Shown: positions 8,867-18,550, counted from the first letter of the stretch. The stretch: DNA of 64,000 nt from Methyloprofundus sp. (GCA_016592635.1 AP023240.1:2149630-2213629), one strand, 5' to 3'. A program made the numbers and translations. The notes: generated by a model not told the origin, from the letters alone.

Positions 8867-10276
8867 ATGTCAGTAGATAACGTTCTAAAAATGATCCAAG
8901 AAAACGACATCAAATTTGTTGATTTTCGTTTTTGTGACACCCGCGGTAAAGAGCAGCATGTTACCTTCCCTGCACACTCGATTGATGAAGACACTTTTGA
9001 AGAAGGCAACATGTTTGATGGTTCTTCAGTTGCAGGCTGGAAAGGTATCAATGAATCTGACATGATTTTAATGCCAGATCCTTCAAGTGCTAAAATTGAC
9101 CCTTTCTTTGATGACAACACTTTGATTCTACGCTGTGACATCATTGAGCCTAATGACATGCAAGGCTACGAACGTGATCCACGCTCTATTGCACGTCGTG
9201 CAGAAGCTTACATGCAATCAACGGGTATTGCTGATGCTGCTTTTTTTGGCCCTGAAAATGAGTTTTTCATTTTTGATGATGTACGCTGGAATACAGACAT
9301 GGGTAGCTGTAGCTACAAAATTGATTCTGAAGAAGCAGGCTGGAACTCTGAAAAAGTATATGAAGATGGTAACATCGGTCACCGTCCTGGCGTAAAAGGC
9401 GGTTACTTCCCAGTTCCTCCTGTTGATTCACTACAAGACATGCGTTCAGCCATGTGTTTGGTATTAGAAGAAATGGGGCAAGTTACCGAAGTACATCATC
9501 ACGAAGTAGCGACAGCAGGCCAATGTGAATTAGGCGTTCGATTCAACACACTAGTACAAAAAGCGGATGAAGTATTAGAACTTAAATACGTTGTTGCTAA
9601 TATCGCTCATGCTTACGGTAAAACAGCAACCTTTATGCCTAAGCCATTAGTGGGTGATAACGGTAACGGTATGCACGTACATCAATCTTTATTTAAAGAT
9701 GGAGCAAACCTATTTTCAGGCGATTTATACGGCGGTTTATCTGAAACGGCTTTATTTTACATCGGTGGTATTATTAAACATGCCAAAGCACTAAATGCTT
9801 TCGCTAATGCATCAACAAACAGCTACAAACGCCTTGTTCCAGGCTTTGAAGCACCTGTTATGTTAGCTTACTCAGCACGTAACCGCTCTGCCTCTATCCG
9901 TATTCCTTTTGTGAACAATCCTAAAGGTCGTCGTATTGAAATACGTTTTGGTGATTCAACAGCGAATCCTTACCTATGCTTTGCAGCGATGTTAATGGCT
10001 GGCTTAGATGGTATCCAAAATAAGATTCACCCTGGTGAAGCAATGGATAAAGATTTATACGACCTACCTCCTGAAGAAGAAAAATTAATTCCTCAGGTTG
10101 CATTTTCTTTTGATGAAGCACTAAAAGCATTAGATGAAGATCGTGAATTCCTAACTCGTGGCGGCGTATTCACTGATGATGCAATTGATGGTTACATTGA
10201 TTTAAAAACCGAAGAAGTACAACGTCTACGTATGAGCACTCACCCTGTTGAGTTCGACATGTACTATAGCTTGTAA
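8867..10276 (+). CDS. glnA: Type I glutamine synthetase
   Basis: Glutamine synthetase joins ammonia to glutamate using ATP, the main entry of nitrogen under limitation, and forms a cytoplasmic dodecamer. The 469 residues match the family. Visible signatures are [32 protein letters not shown] and [15 protein letters not shown]. The tyrosine modified by adenylyltransferase is present in [10 protein letters not shown] (Tyr398), so covalent regulation by GlnE is expected. A strong ribosome site (CAGGAGAC) precedes the ATG. A sigma-54 promoter and NtrC site lie upstream and two terminators lie downstream, so glnA is mainly a separate transcript from ntrBC. Confidence 0.98.
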   Translation: MSVDNVLKMIQENDIKFVDFRFCDTRGKEQHVTFPAHSIDEDTFEEGNMFDGSSVAGWKGINESDMILMPDPSSAKIDPFFDDNTLILRCDIIEPNDMQGYERDPRSIARRAEAYMQSTGIADAAFFGPENEFFIFDDVRWNTDMGSCSYKIDSEEAGWNSEKVYEDGNIGHRPGVKGGYFPVPPVDSLQDMRSAMCLVLEEMGQVTEVHHHEVATAGQCELGVRFNTLVQKADEVLELKYVVANIAHAYGKTATFMPKPLVGDNGNGMHVHQSLFKDGANLFSGDLYGGLSETALFYIGGIIKHAKALNAFANASTNSYKRLVPGFEAPVMLAYSARNRSASIRIPFVNNPKGRRIEIRFGDSTANPYLCFAAMLMAGLDGIQNKIHPGEAMDKDLYDLPPEEEKLIPQVAFSFDEALKALDEDREFLTRGGVFTDDAIDGYIDLKTEEVQRLRMSTHPVEFDMYYSL

Positions 10277-10282
10277 AAACCG

Positions 10283-10320
10283 AACAACACCTACTCTTCA
10301 CTTTTGAGTAGGCTGTTTTT
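10283..10320 (+). terminator. Rho-independent terminator after glnA (first of two)
   Basis: CCTACTC and GAGTAGG form a 7-base perfect stem with a 9-base loop, followed by CTG and five T. It starts about 10 bases past the glnA stop. Confidence 0.8.
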
Positions 10321-10327
10321 GTTCCTT

Positions 10328-10367
10328 AAAGGGGCAGGTAAATAATATTTACCTGCCCCTTTTTTTG
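10328..10367 (+). terminator. Second, stronger terminator after glnA
   Basis: AAAGGGGCAGGTAAAT pairs with ATTTACCTGCCCCTTT across a 3-base loop, a 16-base perfect stem, and runs into seven or more T. With the hairpin just upstream it insulates the ntrBC genes from the very active glnA transcript. Confidence 0.9.
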
Positions 10368-10413
10368 TAACATACACCAAGATTGCACTATAATTGCACG
10401 CAACCGTCTCGTT

Positions 10414-10432
10414 TTGCACCATTTTGGTTCAA
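10414..10432. promoter_or_regulatory. NtrC-type site upstream of ntrB
   Basis: TTGCACCATTTTGGTTCAA is a near-perfect NtrC operator (TGCACC-N5-GGTTCA, one base from full symmetry). A weaker half-matching sequence (TGCACTATAATTGCAC) lies at about 10385-10400. Both are 50-100 bases upstream of a sigma-54 promoter, a normal enhancer position. Confidence 0.7.
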
Positions 10433-10481
10433 TTAATCCATCCGTTAAAACTTAAGCCCCTCTATTTCCTAATATATTTAT

Positions 10482-10497
10482 TGGCCTAAAATTTGCT
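10482..10497 (+). promoter_or_regulatory. Sigma-54 promoter of ntrBC
   Basis: TGGCCTAAAATTTGCT has GG and GC 10 bases apart and the TTGC half intact. It lies 37 bases upstream of the ntrB GTG start. This gives ntrBC its own NtrC-activated promoter, independent of the glnA transcript, and implies positive autoregulation. Confidence 0.7.
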
Positions 10498-10534
10498 ATT
10501 ACTTCTGTTAAGAACCATCATTTAAATAACAACT

Positions 10535-11581
10535 GTGCATAAAAAAATACTAGAAAACTTAAATGAAGCTATTCTGCTTTTTAATAGTGATTTGATTCTC
10601 ACCTATATCAATACGGCAGGAGAAATTTTATTTGGAGATAGTGCTCGGCATTTAGTTGGCAAGTCAGCTAACTATTTATTTCATTCTGACAGTATTTTAA
10701 TTAATGACCTACAACAATGCATAACCGACAACGAAGGCCTAGTTGACCGAGAGCTTAACATCAACCTTTACCAAAAAAATATTACTATTAATTTCAGTGC
10801 AACCCCTATTTATGAACCCCAACAAGCAGCTGAAATTCTAATAGAACTACAACAAGTTGATCGTCACTTACGTATCTCCAAAGAAGAGCAATTACTGGCC
10901 CAACAGAACACCTCACGCATGCTAATGCGCGGTTTTGCCCATGAAATAAAAAATCCTTTAGGCGGCTTGCGCGGCGCAGCTCAGTTACTAGAGCTTGAAT
11001 TGCAAGAAGACGAACTGAAAGAGTACACTCAAATAATCATTGCCGAAGCCGACCGCATGAAAGTGCTTATGGACAAAATGCTGGGACCTAATAAAGTCCC
11101 GAATAAAGTTGCTTTAAATATTCACGAACCTCTTGAACGTGCACGCCAACTGGTTCAAGCAGAAGTACTGGATTCAATCATTATTGTGAACGATTACGAC
11201 CCAAGTATTCCTGAGTTATATGCTGATAAAAACCAGCTTATCCAAGCATTTCTTAATATTACCCGCAATGCAGCACAAGCTATTAATAATGCAGGAAAAA
11301 TCACTTTGCGCACCCGAATTTGTCGGCAAATGACTATTGCAGGTAAACGCCATAAATTAACAGCAAGAATTGATGTTATTGATAATGGTGCCGGCATAAA
11401 CCCTGAACTTATTAACCAAATTTTTTACCCTATGATCACCGATAAAAATGATGGCACAGGACTGGGGCTCCCCATATCACAATCCATTATCAACCAATAT
11501 AATGGCATCATTGAATGCAGTAGCACCCCAGGGAATACTATTTTTTCAATTTTCTTACCAGTAGGCAACATCAATGACTAA
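10535..11581 (+). CDS. ntrB: Nitrogen regulation sensor histidine kinase NtrB
   Basis: NtrB (glnL, NRII) phosphorylates or dephosphorylates NtrC according to PII protein status, in the cytoplasm. It is soluble, with an N-terminal PAS domain (about 5-110), then the dimerisation and phosphorylation helix with His136 in RGFAHEIKNPLGGLRGAAQL. The ATP-binding lobe contains the N box (AFLNITRNAAQAI), the G1 box DVIDNGAGI and the G2 box GTGLGLPIS. Its 348 residues match E. coli NtrB. The chosen start is GTG at 10535; no upstream ATG fits. It overlaps ntrC by 8 bases, so the two are translationally coupled. Confidence 0.95.
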   Translation: MHKKILENLNEAILLFNSDLILTYINTAGEILFGDSARHLVGKSANYLFHSDSILINDLQQCITDNEGLVDRELNINLYQKNITINFSATPIYEPQQAAEILIELQQVDRHLRISKEEQLLAQQNTSRMLMRGFAHEIKNPLGGLRGAAQLLELELQEDELKEYTQIIIAEADRMKVLMDKMLGPNKVPNKVALNIHEPLERARQLVQAEVLDSIIIVNDYDPSIPELYADKNQLIQAFLNITRNAAQAINNAGKITLRTRICRQMTIAGKRHKLTARIDVIDNGAGINPELINQIFYPMITDKNDGTGLGLPISQSIINQYNGIIECSSTPGNTIFSIFLPVGNIND

Positions 11582-13004
11582 GCCTTATCATGTCTGGGTA
11601 ACTGACGATGACAAATCGATACGCTGGGTAATAGAAAAAGCACTCACTAAGAATGAAATAATTTCGCGTAGCTTTGCAACAGCCAAGGAACTATTAGTGG
11701 CATTGCAAGATGACACACCTGATGCTTTGTTATCAGATATTCGCATGCCTGGCATGGATGGCTTACAACTATTAGAGCGCCTACAACACTCTCACCCTGA
11801 TTTACCCATTATTATTATGACTGCCCACTCTGATTTAGAGAGTGCCGTGTCTGCTTTTCATGGTGGCGCATTTGAGTATTTGCCCAAACCATTTGATATT
11901 GATGAAATGCTCACGTTAGTGCAACGAGCCTGTTTGCATAGCCAACAAAAAAATACCAGCAATAGTACCGAAAAAGACGACAGCAACCCTCCTACCGAAA
12001 TTATAGGGGAATCACCTGCCATGCAGGAAGTATTTCGCGCTATTGGTCGTTTAGCACGCTCACATATTACAGTACTCATTAATGGGCAGTCAGGCACTGG
12101 TAAAGAACTTGTTGCTAAGGCCTTACACAAACATAGCCCACGCGCAAAGCAGCCTTTTATTGCCTTGAATATGGCAGCCATTCCCAAAGACCTAATGGAA
12201 TCCGAACTGTTTGGTCATGAAAAAGGTGCTTTTACTGGAGCGAATGCCCGCCGCTCGGGGCGCTTTGAGCAAGCAAATCATGGCACTCTATTTCTAGATG
12301 AAATTGGCGATATGCCCGCAGAATTGCAAACTCGCTTATTACGGGTATTATCCGATAATGAATTTTACCCCGTTGGAGCACATGCCCCCGTCAAAGTAAA
12401 TGTACGTATTATTGCAGCAACTCACCAAAACCTTGAAGCACTGGTAGAGCAAGGCTTATTTCGTGAGGATTTATTTCACCGCTTGAATGTTATTCGCATC
12501 CATATCCCTCCGCTGAGTGAGCGCCCGCAAGACATACCCTTGCTAATGCATCACTTTCTGGCTGCTGCCGCAAAAGAGCTGGAAACCGAGGTCAAGCGCC
12601 TTTTACCAGAAACAGAAAATTATCTACGTACCTTACCTTGGCCAGGCAATGTTCGCCAATTAGAAAATATTTGTCGCTGGTTAACCGTCATGGCCTCAAG
12701 TATTGAAATCCATTTGAGTGATTTACCACCTGAATTATTACCTGAATATGCCATTAACCAGACAACAAGCAATAACATTGATGAAATAAGTAACTGGGAG
12801 ACCAGCCTAAGATTGACCGTACAACAGAAAATGCAACAAGGCCAGGAAGATATTGCCAAACAAATCATTACAGAGATAGAAAAGATATTAATTTCATCTG
12901 CTTTAGAACACACCCGCGGCAAACGACATGAGGCGGCTAATTTATTAGGCTATGGGCGCAACACCCTAACCAGAAAAATTAAAGAATTAGCCATAGAGCA
13001 ATAA
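11574..13004 (+). CDS. ntrC: Nitrogen regulation response regulator NtrC (sigma-54 activator)
   Basis: NtrC (glnG, NRI) activates sigma-54 promoters when phosphorylated. The receiver domain (1-120) has the acidic pair DDD at 11-13 and the phospho-acceptor Asp55 in LLSDIRMPG. The AAA+ domain (about 140-375) has Walker A GQSGTGKE, the sigma-54 contact loop ELFGHEKGAFTGA and Walker B TLFLDEIGDM. The C-terminal Fis-type helix-turn-helix is at about 440-476 (KRHEAANLLGYGRNTLTRKIKEL). Its 476 residues match the family. Operators for it are visible upstream of glnA and ntrB, so it probably controls both and its own operon. Confidence 0.97.
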   Translation: MTKPYHVWVTDDDKSIRWVIEKALTKNEIISRSFATAKELLVALQDDTPDALLSDIRMPGMDGLQLLERLQHSHPDLPIIIMTAHSDLESAVSAFHGGAFEYLPKPFDIDEMLTLVQRACLHSQQKNTSNSTEKDDSNPPTEIIGESPAMQEVFRAIGRLARSHITVLINGQSGTGKELVAKALHKHSPRAKQPFIALNMAAIPKDLMESELFGHEKGAFTGANARRSGRFEQANHGTLFLDEIGDMPAELQTRLLRVLSDNEFYPVGAHAPVKVNVRIIAATHQNLEALVEQGLFREDLFHRLNVIRIHIPPLSERPQDIPLLMHHFLAAAAKELETEVKRLLPETENYLRTLPWPGNVRQLENICRWLTVMASSIEIHLSDLPPELLPEYAINQTTSNNIDEISNWETSLRLTVQQKMQQGQEDIAKQIITEIEKILISSALEHTRGKRHEAANLLGYGRNTLTRKIKELAIEQ

Positions 13005-13171
13005 TACCAAGTATCACTCAAAAAATGACACTCCGCCTTCACTTAACGGTAAATATTTGATAACAAAAGCCCATATAATACATTAAAAGGGCTTGAAAAA
13101 AAACAAAGGTAGACTATAAATACCAGCCTAAATAGATACGATTGTTTAACTAACTTACAATTTATTAGAAA

Positions 13172-13204
13172 ATGACCTCCAGAAAGAAGAGGCCATCTTT
13201 TTGA
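13172..13204 (+). terminator. Terminator after ntrC
   Basis: ATGACCTC and GAGGCCAT pair across a 9-base loop with one mismatch, followed by CTTTTT. It lies about 170 bases past ntrC and just before the end of the convergent lapA gene. It may act on the ntrBC transcript. Confidence 0.5.
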
Positions 13205-13209
13205 TGTGC

Positions 13210-13470
13210 TTAGTCTATATTTTTATTAGCTGATGATATTTGGCGACTCAAAGACCTAAACTGCGATTTCAAGCGCATAATATGAATAAAAGCAGCTAAA
13301 AATCCAATAAAAATACCTGCAAATAACTCTATGGTCAGAGCTATCGCTAATGGCATTTTTATGCTTGTGACATATAGACTAATTTCTACTGTCTGAAAAT
13401 TAAGAAGCGAGAAGCAAAGTGCTATCACTGCAATTATAAAAAAGAAAAAAATCGCTACAATTCGCATCAT
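13210..13470 (-). CDS. lapA: LapA-like inner-membrane protein (DUF1049)
   Basis: This 86-residue protein has two hydrophobic helices (about 3-25 and 40-65) and a short basic, coiled-coil-like tail (RLKSQFRSLSRQISSAN). That is the LapA/YciS arrangement, with the family-typical NFQTVEISLYV segment between the helices. In E. coli LapA works with LapB to control lipopolysaccharide synthesis through FtsH and LpxC. It follows ihfB at the end of the rpsA block, the normal position. The usual next gene, lapB, is absent: convergent ntrC follows instead. Confidence 0.8.
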   Translation of the reverse strand: MMRIVAIFFFFIIAVIALCFSLLNFQTVEISLYVTSIKMPLAIALTIELFAGIFIGFLAAFIHIMRLKSQFRSLSRQISSANKNID

Positions 13471-13500
13471 AAGGTTTTCTCGCTAATCAGACGTTAATTA

Positions 13501-13806
13501 TTAATCAGTTATTTTATGCTTTAGTCTAGAGTCATCAACTCGATCACGCAACTCTTTACCTGGCTTAAAATGGGGTACATATTTTTCCGTTAATGAAACA
13601 GCATCCCCAGTTTTTGGATTACGCCCCATTCTTGGCTTACGATGATGTAAAGAAAAGCTACCAAAACCACGCACTTCTATACGCTCATTTTCAGATAAAG
13701 ACTGCCCCATCTGCTCTAAAATACATTTCACAGAAAGCTCAACGTCCTGTACTGCCAGATGCGGTATTTTTTTTGATAGTTGTTCTATTAATTCAGATTT
13801 TGTCAC
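13501..13806 (-). CDS. ihfB: Integration host factor beta subunit
   Basis: IHF-beta (himD) pairs with IHF-alpha to bend DNA sharply at specific sites, helping sigma-54 promoters, recombination and replication. The 101-residue protein has the family signature [28 protein letters not shown], whose Pro at the arm tip intercalates into [16 protein letters not shown] is the typical beta-subunit start. A short extra tail ([11 protein letters not shown]) follows the usual end. It lies downstream of rpsA, as in most gammaproteobacteria, but a strong terminator separates it from rpsA here, so it may need its own promoter or read-through. Confidence 0.95.
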   Translation of the reverse strand: MTKSELIEQLSKKIPHLAVQDVELSVKCILEQMGQSLSENERIEVRGFGSFSLHHRKPRMGRNPKTGDAVSLTEKYVPHFKPGKELRDRVDDSRLKHKITD

Positions 13807-13896
13807 ACTATAGTCCTAAAATGCTTATTTTAACATTCCACAATAAAAACAATATGTTGCTATTGCCCGAGTATTTTCTACCACATTTCTCAAGCA

Positions 13897-13935
13897 TAAA
13901 AAAAGGGACTTAATGCTTACCATTAAGTCCCTCTT
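13897..13935 (-). terminator. Terminator after rpsA
   Basis: GGGACTTAATG and CATTAAGTCCC form an 11-base perfect stem with a 5-base loop (13905-13931), followed on the minus strand by a run of seven T. It lies 14 bases past the rpsA stop and separates rpsA from ihfB. Confidence 0.9.
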
Positions 13936-13944
13936 TCTTAACTA

Positions 13945-15606
13945 TTATTTATCCAATTGCTTGAATAAATCACCCATAGTTGGTGTACCAGCAGCAGCTT
14001 CTGAGTACTCTTTCATTACAGATGCTTCTTCATCAACATCTTTTGCTTTGATAGATAAAGAAATAGACTTATTCTTTTTATCAACACCGATGAATTTAGC
14101 TTCAATTTCATCGCCAACAGTTAATAATTTAGTTGCATCTTCAACACGATCACGCTGAATTTCAGAAGCTCTTAAGTAACCATCAATACCTTCAGCTAAA
14201 GTAATTACCGCACCTTTTGCATCAACTTCTTTAACAACACCGTTTACCATACTGCCTTTTTCATTGATGGCAATGTAGTTTTGGAATGGGTCTTGTTGTA
14301 GTTGTTTAATACCTAAAGAGATACGCTCACGCTCAGCATCAACAGCTAAAATAACTGTTTCTACTTCATCGCCTTTTTGGTAATTACGGATTGACTCTTC
14401 TTGTGCATCAGACCAAGAAATATCAGACATGTGTACCAAGCCATCAATATTGCCATCAAGACCGATAAAGATACCGAAATCAGTGATAGATTTAATTTTT
14501 CCAGAGATTTTATCGCCTTTGTTATGTGTAGCAGCGAATTCATCCCAAGGATTAGTACGACATTGTTTCATACCCAATGAAATACGACGACGTTCTTCGT
14601 CAATTTCAAGAATCATAACTTCAACTGGATCACCTAATTGCACAACTTTAGATGGGTTAACGTTTTTATTAGTCCAGTCCATTTCAGAAACGTGAACCAA
14701 ACCTTCAACGCCTTCTTCAATTTCAACAAAACAACCGTAGTCAGTTAAGTTGTTGACTTTACCAGTTACACGTGAACCAGCTGGGTAACGACCACCAATA
14801 TCATGCCATGGATCTTCAGCCATTTGTTTCATACCTAATGAAACACGTGTTTTCTCTTTATCGAATTTAAGAACCTTAACTTCAATTTCTTGACCGATTT
14901 CAACACACTCAGAAGGATGACGCACACGACGCCATGCCATATCAGTGATATGTAATAAACCGTCAATTCCGCCTAAGTCGATGAATGCACCGTAGTCAGT
15001 TAAGTTTTTAACAATCCCTTTAACGACAATGCCATCAGCCAACGTTTTAAGCAACTCATCTCTTTCTGCACTGTACTCTTTTTCTACTACAGCACGGCGA
15101 GACAAGACAACATTGTTACGTTTTTGATCAATTTTAATAACTTTGAACTCAAGATCACGACCTTCAAGGAAAGTAGTGTCTCTGATAGGACGAACATCAA
15201 CCAATGAGCCAGGTAGGAAAGCGCGTAATGCACCCACAGCAACTGTAAAACCACCACGAACTTTACCGTTGATACGACCTGTAATCGTTTCTTCAGCTTC
15301 GAAAGCAGTTTCCAATTCACCCCAAGCTTTATGTTTCTTCGCTTTATCACGAGAAAGTAGCGTTGCACCCAAGCCATCTTCGATCAAGTCTAGAGCAACT
15401 TCAACTTCGTCACCCACACTAACTTCTAAATCGCCTTCGGCATTCAAAAATTGCCATTTAGGAATAACACCTTCCGATTTTAATCCCGCACTAACAATCA
15501 CTTTATCGTTGTCAATGTCTACGACGATACCTGTTAACATGGCACCCGTACGCATTTCCGTTTGATTTAAACTTTCTTCAAATAATTCAGCAAAGCTTTC
15601 GCTCAT
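13945..15606 (-). CDS. rpsA: 30S ribosomal protein S1
   Basis: S1 binds mRNA at the ribosome and is needed to load messages with weak ribosome sites. The 553-residue protein has six S1 (OB-fold) repeats. Repeats 3-6 show the recognisable pattern G-x-V/I-K-x-L/I-T-D-[YF]-G-x-F followed by GLxHxSD/E. The start METRG-like [13 protein letters not shown] is typical. The region just before its ATG has no strong ribosome site (GGGATAAAATACA), which is usual for rpsA, and contains a hairpin that could serve autoregulation. It is bounded by terminators on both sides, giving a mainly single-gene transcript. Confidence 0.98.
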   Translation of the reverse strand: MSESFAELFEESLNQTEMRTGAMLTGIVVDIDNDKVIVSAGLKSEGVIPKWQFLNAEGDLEVSVGDEVEVALDLIEDGLGATLLSRDKAKKHKAWGELETAFEAEETITGRINGKVRGGFTVAVGALRAFLPGSLVDVRPIRDTTFLEGRDLEFKVIKIDQKRNNVVLSRRAVVEKEYSAERDELLKTLADGIVVKGIVKNLTDYGAFIDLGGIDGLLHITDMAWRRVRHPSECVEIGQEIEVKVLKFDKEKTRVSLGMKQMAEDPWHDIGGRYPAGSRVTGKVNNLTDYGCFVEIEEGVEGLVHVSEMDWTNKNVNPSKVVQLGDPVEVMILEIDEERRRISLGMKQCRTNPWDEFAATHNKGDKISGKIKSITDFGIFIGLDGNIDGLVHMSDISWSDAQEESIRNYQKGDEVETVILAVDAERERISLGIKQLQQDPFQNYIAINEKGSMVNGVVKEVDAKGAVITLAEGIDGYLRASEIQRDRVEDATKLLTVGDEIEAKFIGVDKKNKSISLSIKAKDVDEEASVMKEYSEAAAGTPTMGDLFKQLDK

Positions 15607-15620
15607 TGTATTTTATCCCA

Positions 15621-15644
15621 AGACTTGCAAACAACATCAAGTCT
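15621..15644 (-). promoter_or_regulatory. Hairpin in the rpsA leader
   Basis: AGACTTG and CAAGTCT form a 7-base perfect stem with a 10-base loop, ending 14 bases upstream of the rpsA ATG, over the place where a ribosome site would be. E. coli S1 is known to repress its own mRNA through leader hairpins. By analogy this could be the control element; no T run follows, so it is not a terminator. Confidence 0.45.
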
Positions 15645-15660
15645 CTCTATCTATGTAGTT

Positions 15661-15698
15661 AATAAAAGGCTGTACCTAATAAATTGATTAGTACAACC
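15661..15698 (-). terminator. Probable terminator between aroA-cmk and rpsA
   Basis: Arms 15668-15680 (GGCTGTACCTAAT) and 15687-15698 (ATTAGTACAACC) pair with one bulge and one wobble. The minus-strand reading continues into TTTTATT. It starts 10 bases past the aroA-cmk stop and probably partly separates amino-acid genes from rpsA. Confidence 0.55.
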
Positions 15699-15708
15699 AC
15701 CAAAGTTA

Positions 15709-17676
15709 TTACTTAACAGTTAACATTGTCACTTTTGTAATGACCTCCTCAATGTTCATATCCGAAGAATCCAGATAAATAGCATCGTCAGCAGGCATTA
15801 ATGGCGCTGTTTTACGCTCACTATCGCGGCGATCACGCAATTCAATGTCTCTAGTAATCTGATCAAGGTTAGCATCAATTCCTTTTTCTTTCAACTGTTT
15901 AAAACGCCTTTTTGCTCTTTCAGCAGCACTAGCCGTTAAAAACACTTTTGTCTGGGCATCAGCAAATACTACCGTCCCCATATCACGCCCATCAGCCACC
16001 AAGCCAGGATCTTGACAAAAATCCTTTTGTTTTTGCAGTAAAACCGCACGTATTTCAGGGTATGCAGCGATTGTAGATGCAACCGAGCCAGTTACTTCCG
16101 AGGGTAATCTTGCAGTAATATCGGCACCATCCAAAGTGACCTTTAGCTCGGCATCACAAGTAAAAGCCAATTGCATTTTTTCCGCAACGCCTGCAACCGC
16201 TGCCACATTTTGTAAGTCAATTTTTTTATCTATTACCGCAATTGCTAAAGAACGATAAATGGCACCACTATCTAAATAATTCCAGCCTAATTTTTTAGCG
16301 ACAGCACGACTAATTGTCCCTTTACCTGCACCACTAGGGCCATCAATCGTCAATACAAGAAAATTTTTCTCACTAACAATATTAAGTCCTAGTTTTTGAA
16401 TAATTGCTACAAAACCAGGGAAGGAGGTATTTACATTGGCACAATTTTTAATAACGATACTATCAGTTGCTTTTAATCCTGCTATCGCAAACGACATTGC
16501 AATACGATGATCACCATGCGATATGACCTCACCACCTGAGATCTCACCACCTTGAATAACCATGCCATCAGCAGTGGGTTGTGCATCAACACCTAATATT
16601 TTCAAACCATCCGCCATCACTTGAATGCGGTCGCTTTCTTTAACACGTAATTCCTCAGCTCCTGTCAAGACTGTTTTACCTTGTGCACAAGCTGCTGCAA
16701 TAAAAATGACTGGAAATTCATCAATGGCCAATGGCACCAATTCTTCTGGAATCGCTACGCCCTGCAAATCAGCACTTTGTACGCGAATATCAGCAACTGG
16801 CTCACCACCTATAACACGCTGATTCAACAATTCAATATTGGCACCCATCAATTTTAAAATATCAATAATGCCCGTACGTGTTGGATTAATTCCAACGTGC
16901 AGCAAGGTTAAATCTGAATTCTGTGCAATAGAAGCACCAACCAGAAAAAAAGCAGCGGAAGAAATATCACTCGGCACGTCAATATTTGTTGCGCTTAACT
17001 GCCCTTGCCGTGTAATAGTCACCAAATTGGCATCTTGTTTAACAGGGTAATTAAAACCAGATAACATTCTTTCAGTATGATCTCGGGTCGGTGCTGGCTC
17101 AGTCACCGAAGTTTCTCCCTCTGCATACAACCCTGCCAATAACAAACAAGACTTCACTTGTGCACTGGCAATCGGCATATCATAGTGTGCGCCATGCAGC
17201 AGCCCTTGACCTTTAATATTTAAAGGCGCAGTTCCTGCAGATGTTGCAGTAATTTTCGCCCCCATCTTACTTAAAGGATCTAGTACTCTACGCATCGGGC
17301 GGCCTGATAAAGATTCATCCCCCGTCAAAACAGAATCAAATTTTTGCCCTGCCAGCAAACCTGACAACAAACGCATGGAGGTGCCAGAGTTCCCTAAATA
17401 CATCGGCTCTTTCGGCGCCTGTAAGCCATCTAAACCTACGCCATGAATGGTGACAGCACCGTTATCAGGCCCTTCAATCTGCACACCCATCATTTGAAAT
17501 GCACGCAACGTCGCCAAGGCATCATCACCCTCCAAAAAACCCGTTACATGGGTTACGCCTTCGGCAATAGCACCTAACATAATGGAGCGATGTGAGATCG
17601 ACTTATCTCCAGGAACACGTACCTGCCCTTGTAAATGTCCGCCTGGCTGCACAGTAAAAGTAATTGCTTGTGTCAT
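15709..17676 (-). CDS. aroA-cmk: Fused EPSP synthase (AroA) and cytidylate kinase (Cmk)
   Basis: One uninterrupted 655-codon frame encodes two enzymes. Residues 1 to about 437 are 5-enolpyruvylshikimate-3-phosphate synthase, the sixth step of the shikimate pathway, with VPGDKSISHR (Lys25), GNSGTSMRLL and EELRVKESDR. From about 440 the frame continues into cytidylate kinase (CMP + ATP to CDP) with its P-loop GPSGAGKGT at 446-454, DGRDMGTVVF and ERAKRRFKQ. The linker is only a few residues (IVSEKN) and no initiation codon is needed. Both parts look full length with motifs intact. Adjacent aroA and cmk genes are normal; fusion is rarer but is known in some proteobacteria. It starts 1 base after tyrA ends. 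Confidence 0.93.
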   Translation of the reverse strand: MTQAITFTVQPGGHLQGQVRVPGDKSISHRSIMLGAIAEGVTHVTGFLEGDDALATLRAFQMMGVQIEGPDNGAVTIHGVGLDGLQAPKEPMYLGNSGTSMRLLSGLLAGQKFDSVLTGDESLSGRPMRRVLDPLSKMGAKITATSAGTAPLNIKGQGLLHGAHYDMPIASAQVKSCLLLAGLYAEGETSVTEPAPTRDHTERMLSGFNYPVKQDANLVTITRQGQLSATNIDVPSDISSAAFFLVGASIAQNSDLTLLHVGINPTRTGIIDILKLMGANIELLNQRVIGGEPVADIRVQSADLQGVAIPEELVPLAIDEFPVIFIAAACAQGKTVLTGAEELRVKESDRIQVMADGLKILGVDAQPTADGMVIQGGEISGGEVISHGDHRIAMSFAIAGLKATDSIVIKNCANVNTSFPGFVAIIQKLGLNIVSEKNFLVLTIDGPSGAGKGTISRAVAKKLGWNYLDSGAIYRSLAIAVIDKKIDLQNVAAVAGVAEKMQLAFTCDAELKVTLDGADITARLPSEVTGSVASTIAAYPEIRAVLLQKQKDFCQDPGLVADGRDMGTVVFADAQTKVFLTASAAERAKRRFKQLKEKGIDANLDQITRDIELRDRRDSERKTAPLMPADDAIYLDSSDMNIEEVITKVTMLTVK

Positions 17677-17677
17677 A

Positions 17678-18550
17678 TTATTTATATTGCTCTAAAAATC
17701 GTTGCCGCGCATTGCGGGCATAAGTAAATGTCTCATGTAATGGCTGCGCCTGATTCTGCTCTAGCATCTGTTTAACTTCCCCTAATTCAGCACATAATTG
17801 CTCTATTAACGGAATGATCTGTGCTTTATTGGCCATACTTATATCCAGCCACATCGTTGGGTCACTGGAGGCAATTCTAGTGAAGTCTTTAAACCCACCT
17901 GCCGCATATTTAAAAATATCAGCTTGTTCATCTTTTTTGCCCAATAGCTCAACTAATGTGAAAGCTAAAATATGTGGTAAGTGGCTAGTAGCGGCCAAAA
18001 CAGCATCATGTTGTACAATTTCCATTTTGGTCACAACACTGCCTAAGTCTTGCCAAAATTGCGTTGCCAAATCAATGGAATCTGCACCAGTCTGCTCACA
18101 GGGAGTCAGAATTAAACGCTTACCTTGAAAAAGATCATCTAAAGCTGCTTCGACACCACTATTTTCTGCACCTGCAATCGGGTGAGCCGGCACAAAATTA
18201 GCAGGTAGCTCACCAAAAATTTCTTGTAAGGCCGCAACAACATTACCTTTAGTACTGCCGGCATCCATATACAATGTTTCAGCAGACCAATAAGGTGCTA
18301 ACTGCTTAAATATTGCAGGCATTGCTCCCACAGGTGTTGCCACTACCACGCAATCAGCTCCAGCAACCGCCTCAGCCAAATCCAGACTATAGCTATCAAT
18401 CACGTTTAATTGCACTGCACGTTGCAAATTATCTAAGTCTTGCTCACGACCATAGGCCGAAATCGCTGTACAAAGCTTATTTTTTCGAGCAGCACGCGCA
18501 ATGGAGCCGCCAATCAGGCCCACGCCAATAATGCATAATTTATTAAACAT
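17678..18550 (-). CDS. tyrA: Prephenate dehydrogenase
   Basis: TyrA converts prephenate to 4-hydroxyphenylpyruvate with NAD, the tyrosine branch. The 290 residues start with the Rossmann motif IIGVGLIGGSIA. They include DAGSTKG, the active-site HPIAGAENSGV and the helix TSHLPHILAF. There is no chorismate mutase or ACT domain, so this is the monofunctional type; the mutase activity is on pheA nearby. It overlaps hisC by 8 bases and is followed after 1 base by aroA-cmk, indicating coupled translation within the aromatic amino-acid block. Confidence 0.95.
   Translation of the reverse strand: MFNKLCIIGVGLIGGSIARAARKNKLCTAISAYGREQDLDNLQRAVQLNVIDSYSLDLAEAVAGADCVVVATPVGAMPAIFKQLAPYWSAETLYMDAGSTKGNVVAALQEIFGELPANFVPAHPIAGAENSGVEAALDDLFQGKRLILTPCEQTGADSIDLATQFWQDLGSVVTKMEIVQHDAVLAATSHLPHILAFTLVELLGKKDEQADIFKYAAGGFKDFTRIASSDPTMWLDISMANKAQIIPLIEQLCAELGEVKQMLEQNQAQPLHETFTYARNARQRFLEQYK

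Noticed and set aside
13945..15606. Open frames antisense to rpsA, gyrA and other long genes
   Set aside because: They are shadows caused by codon bias of the real genes; none has a motif or ribosome site.
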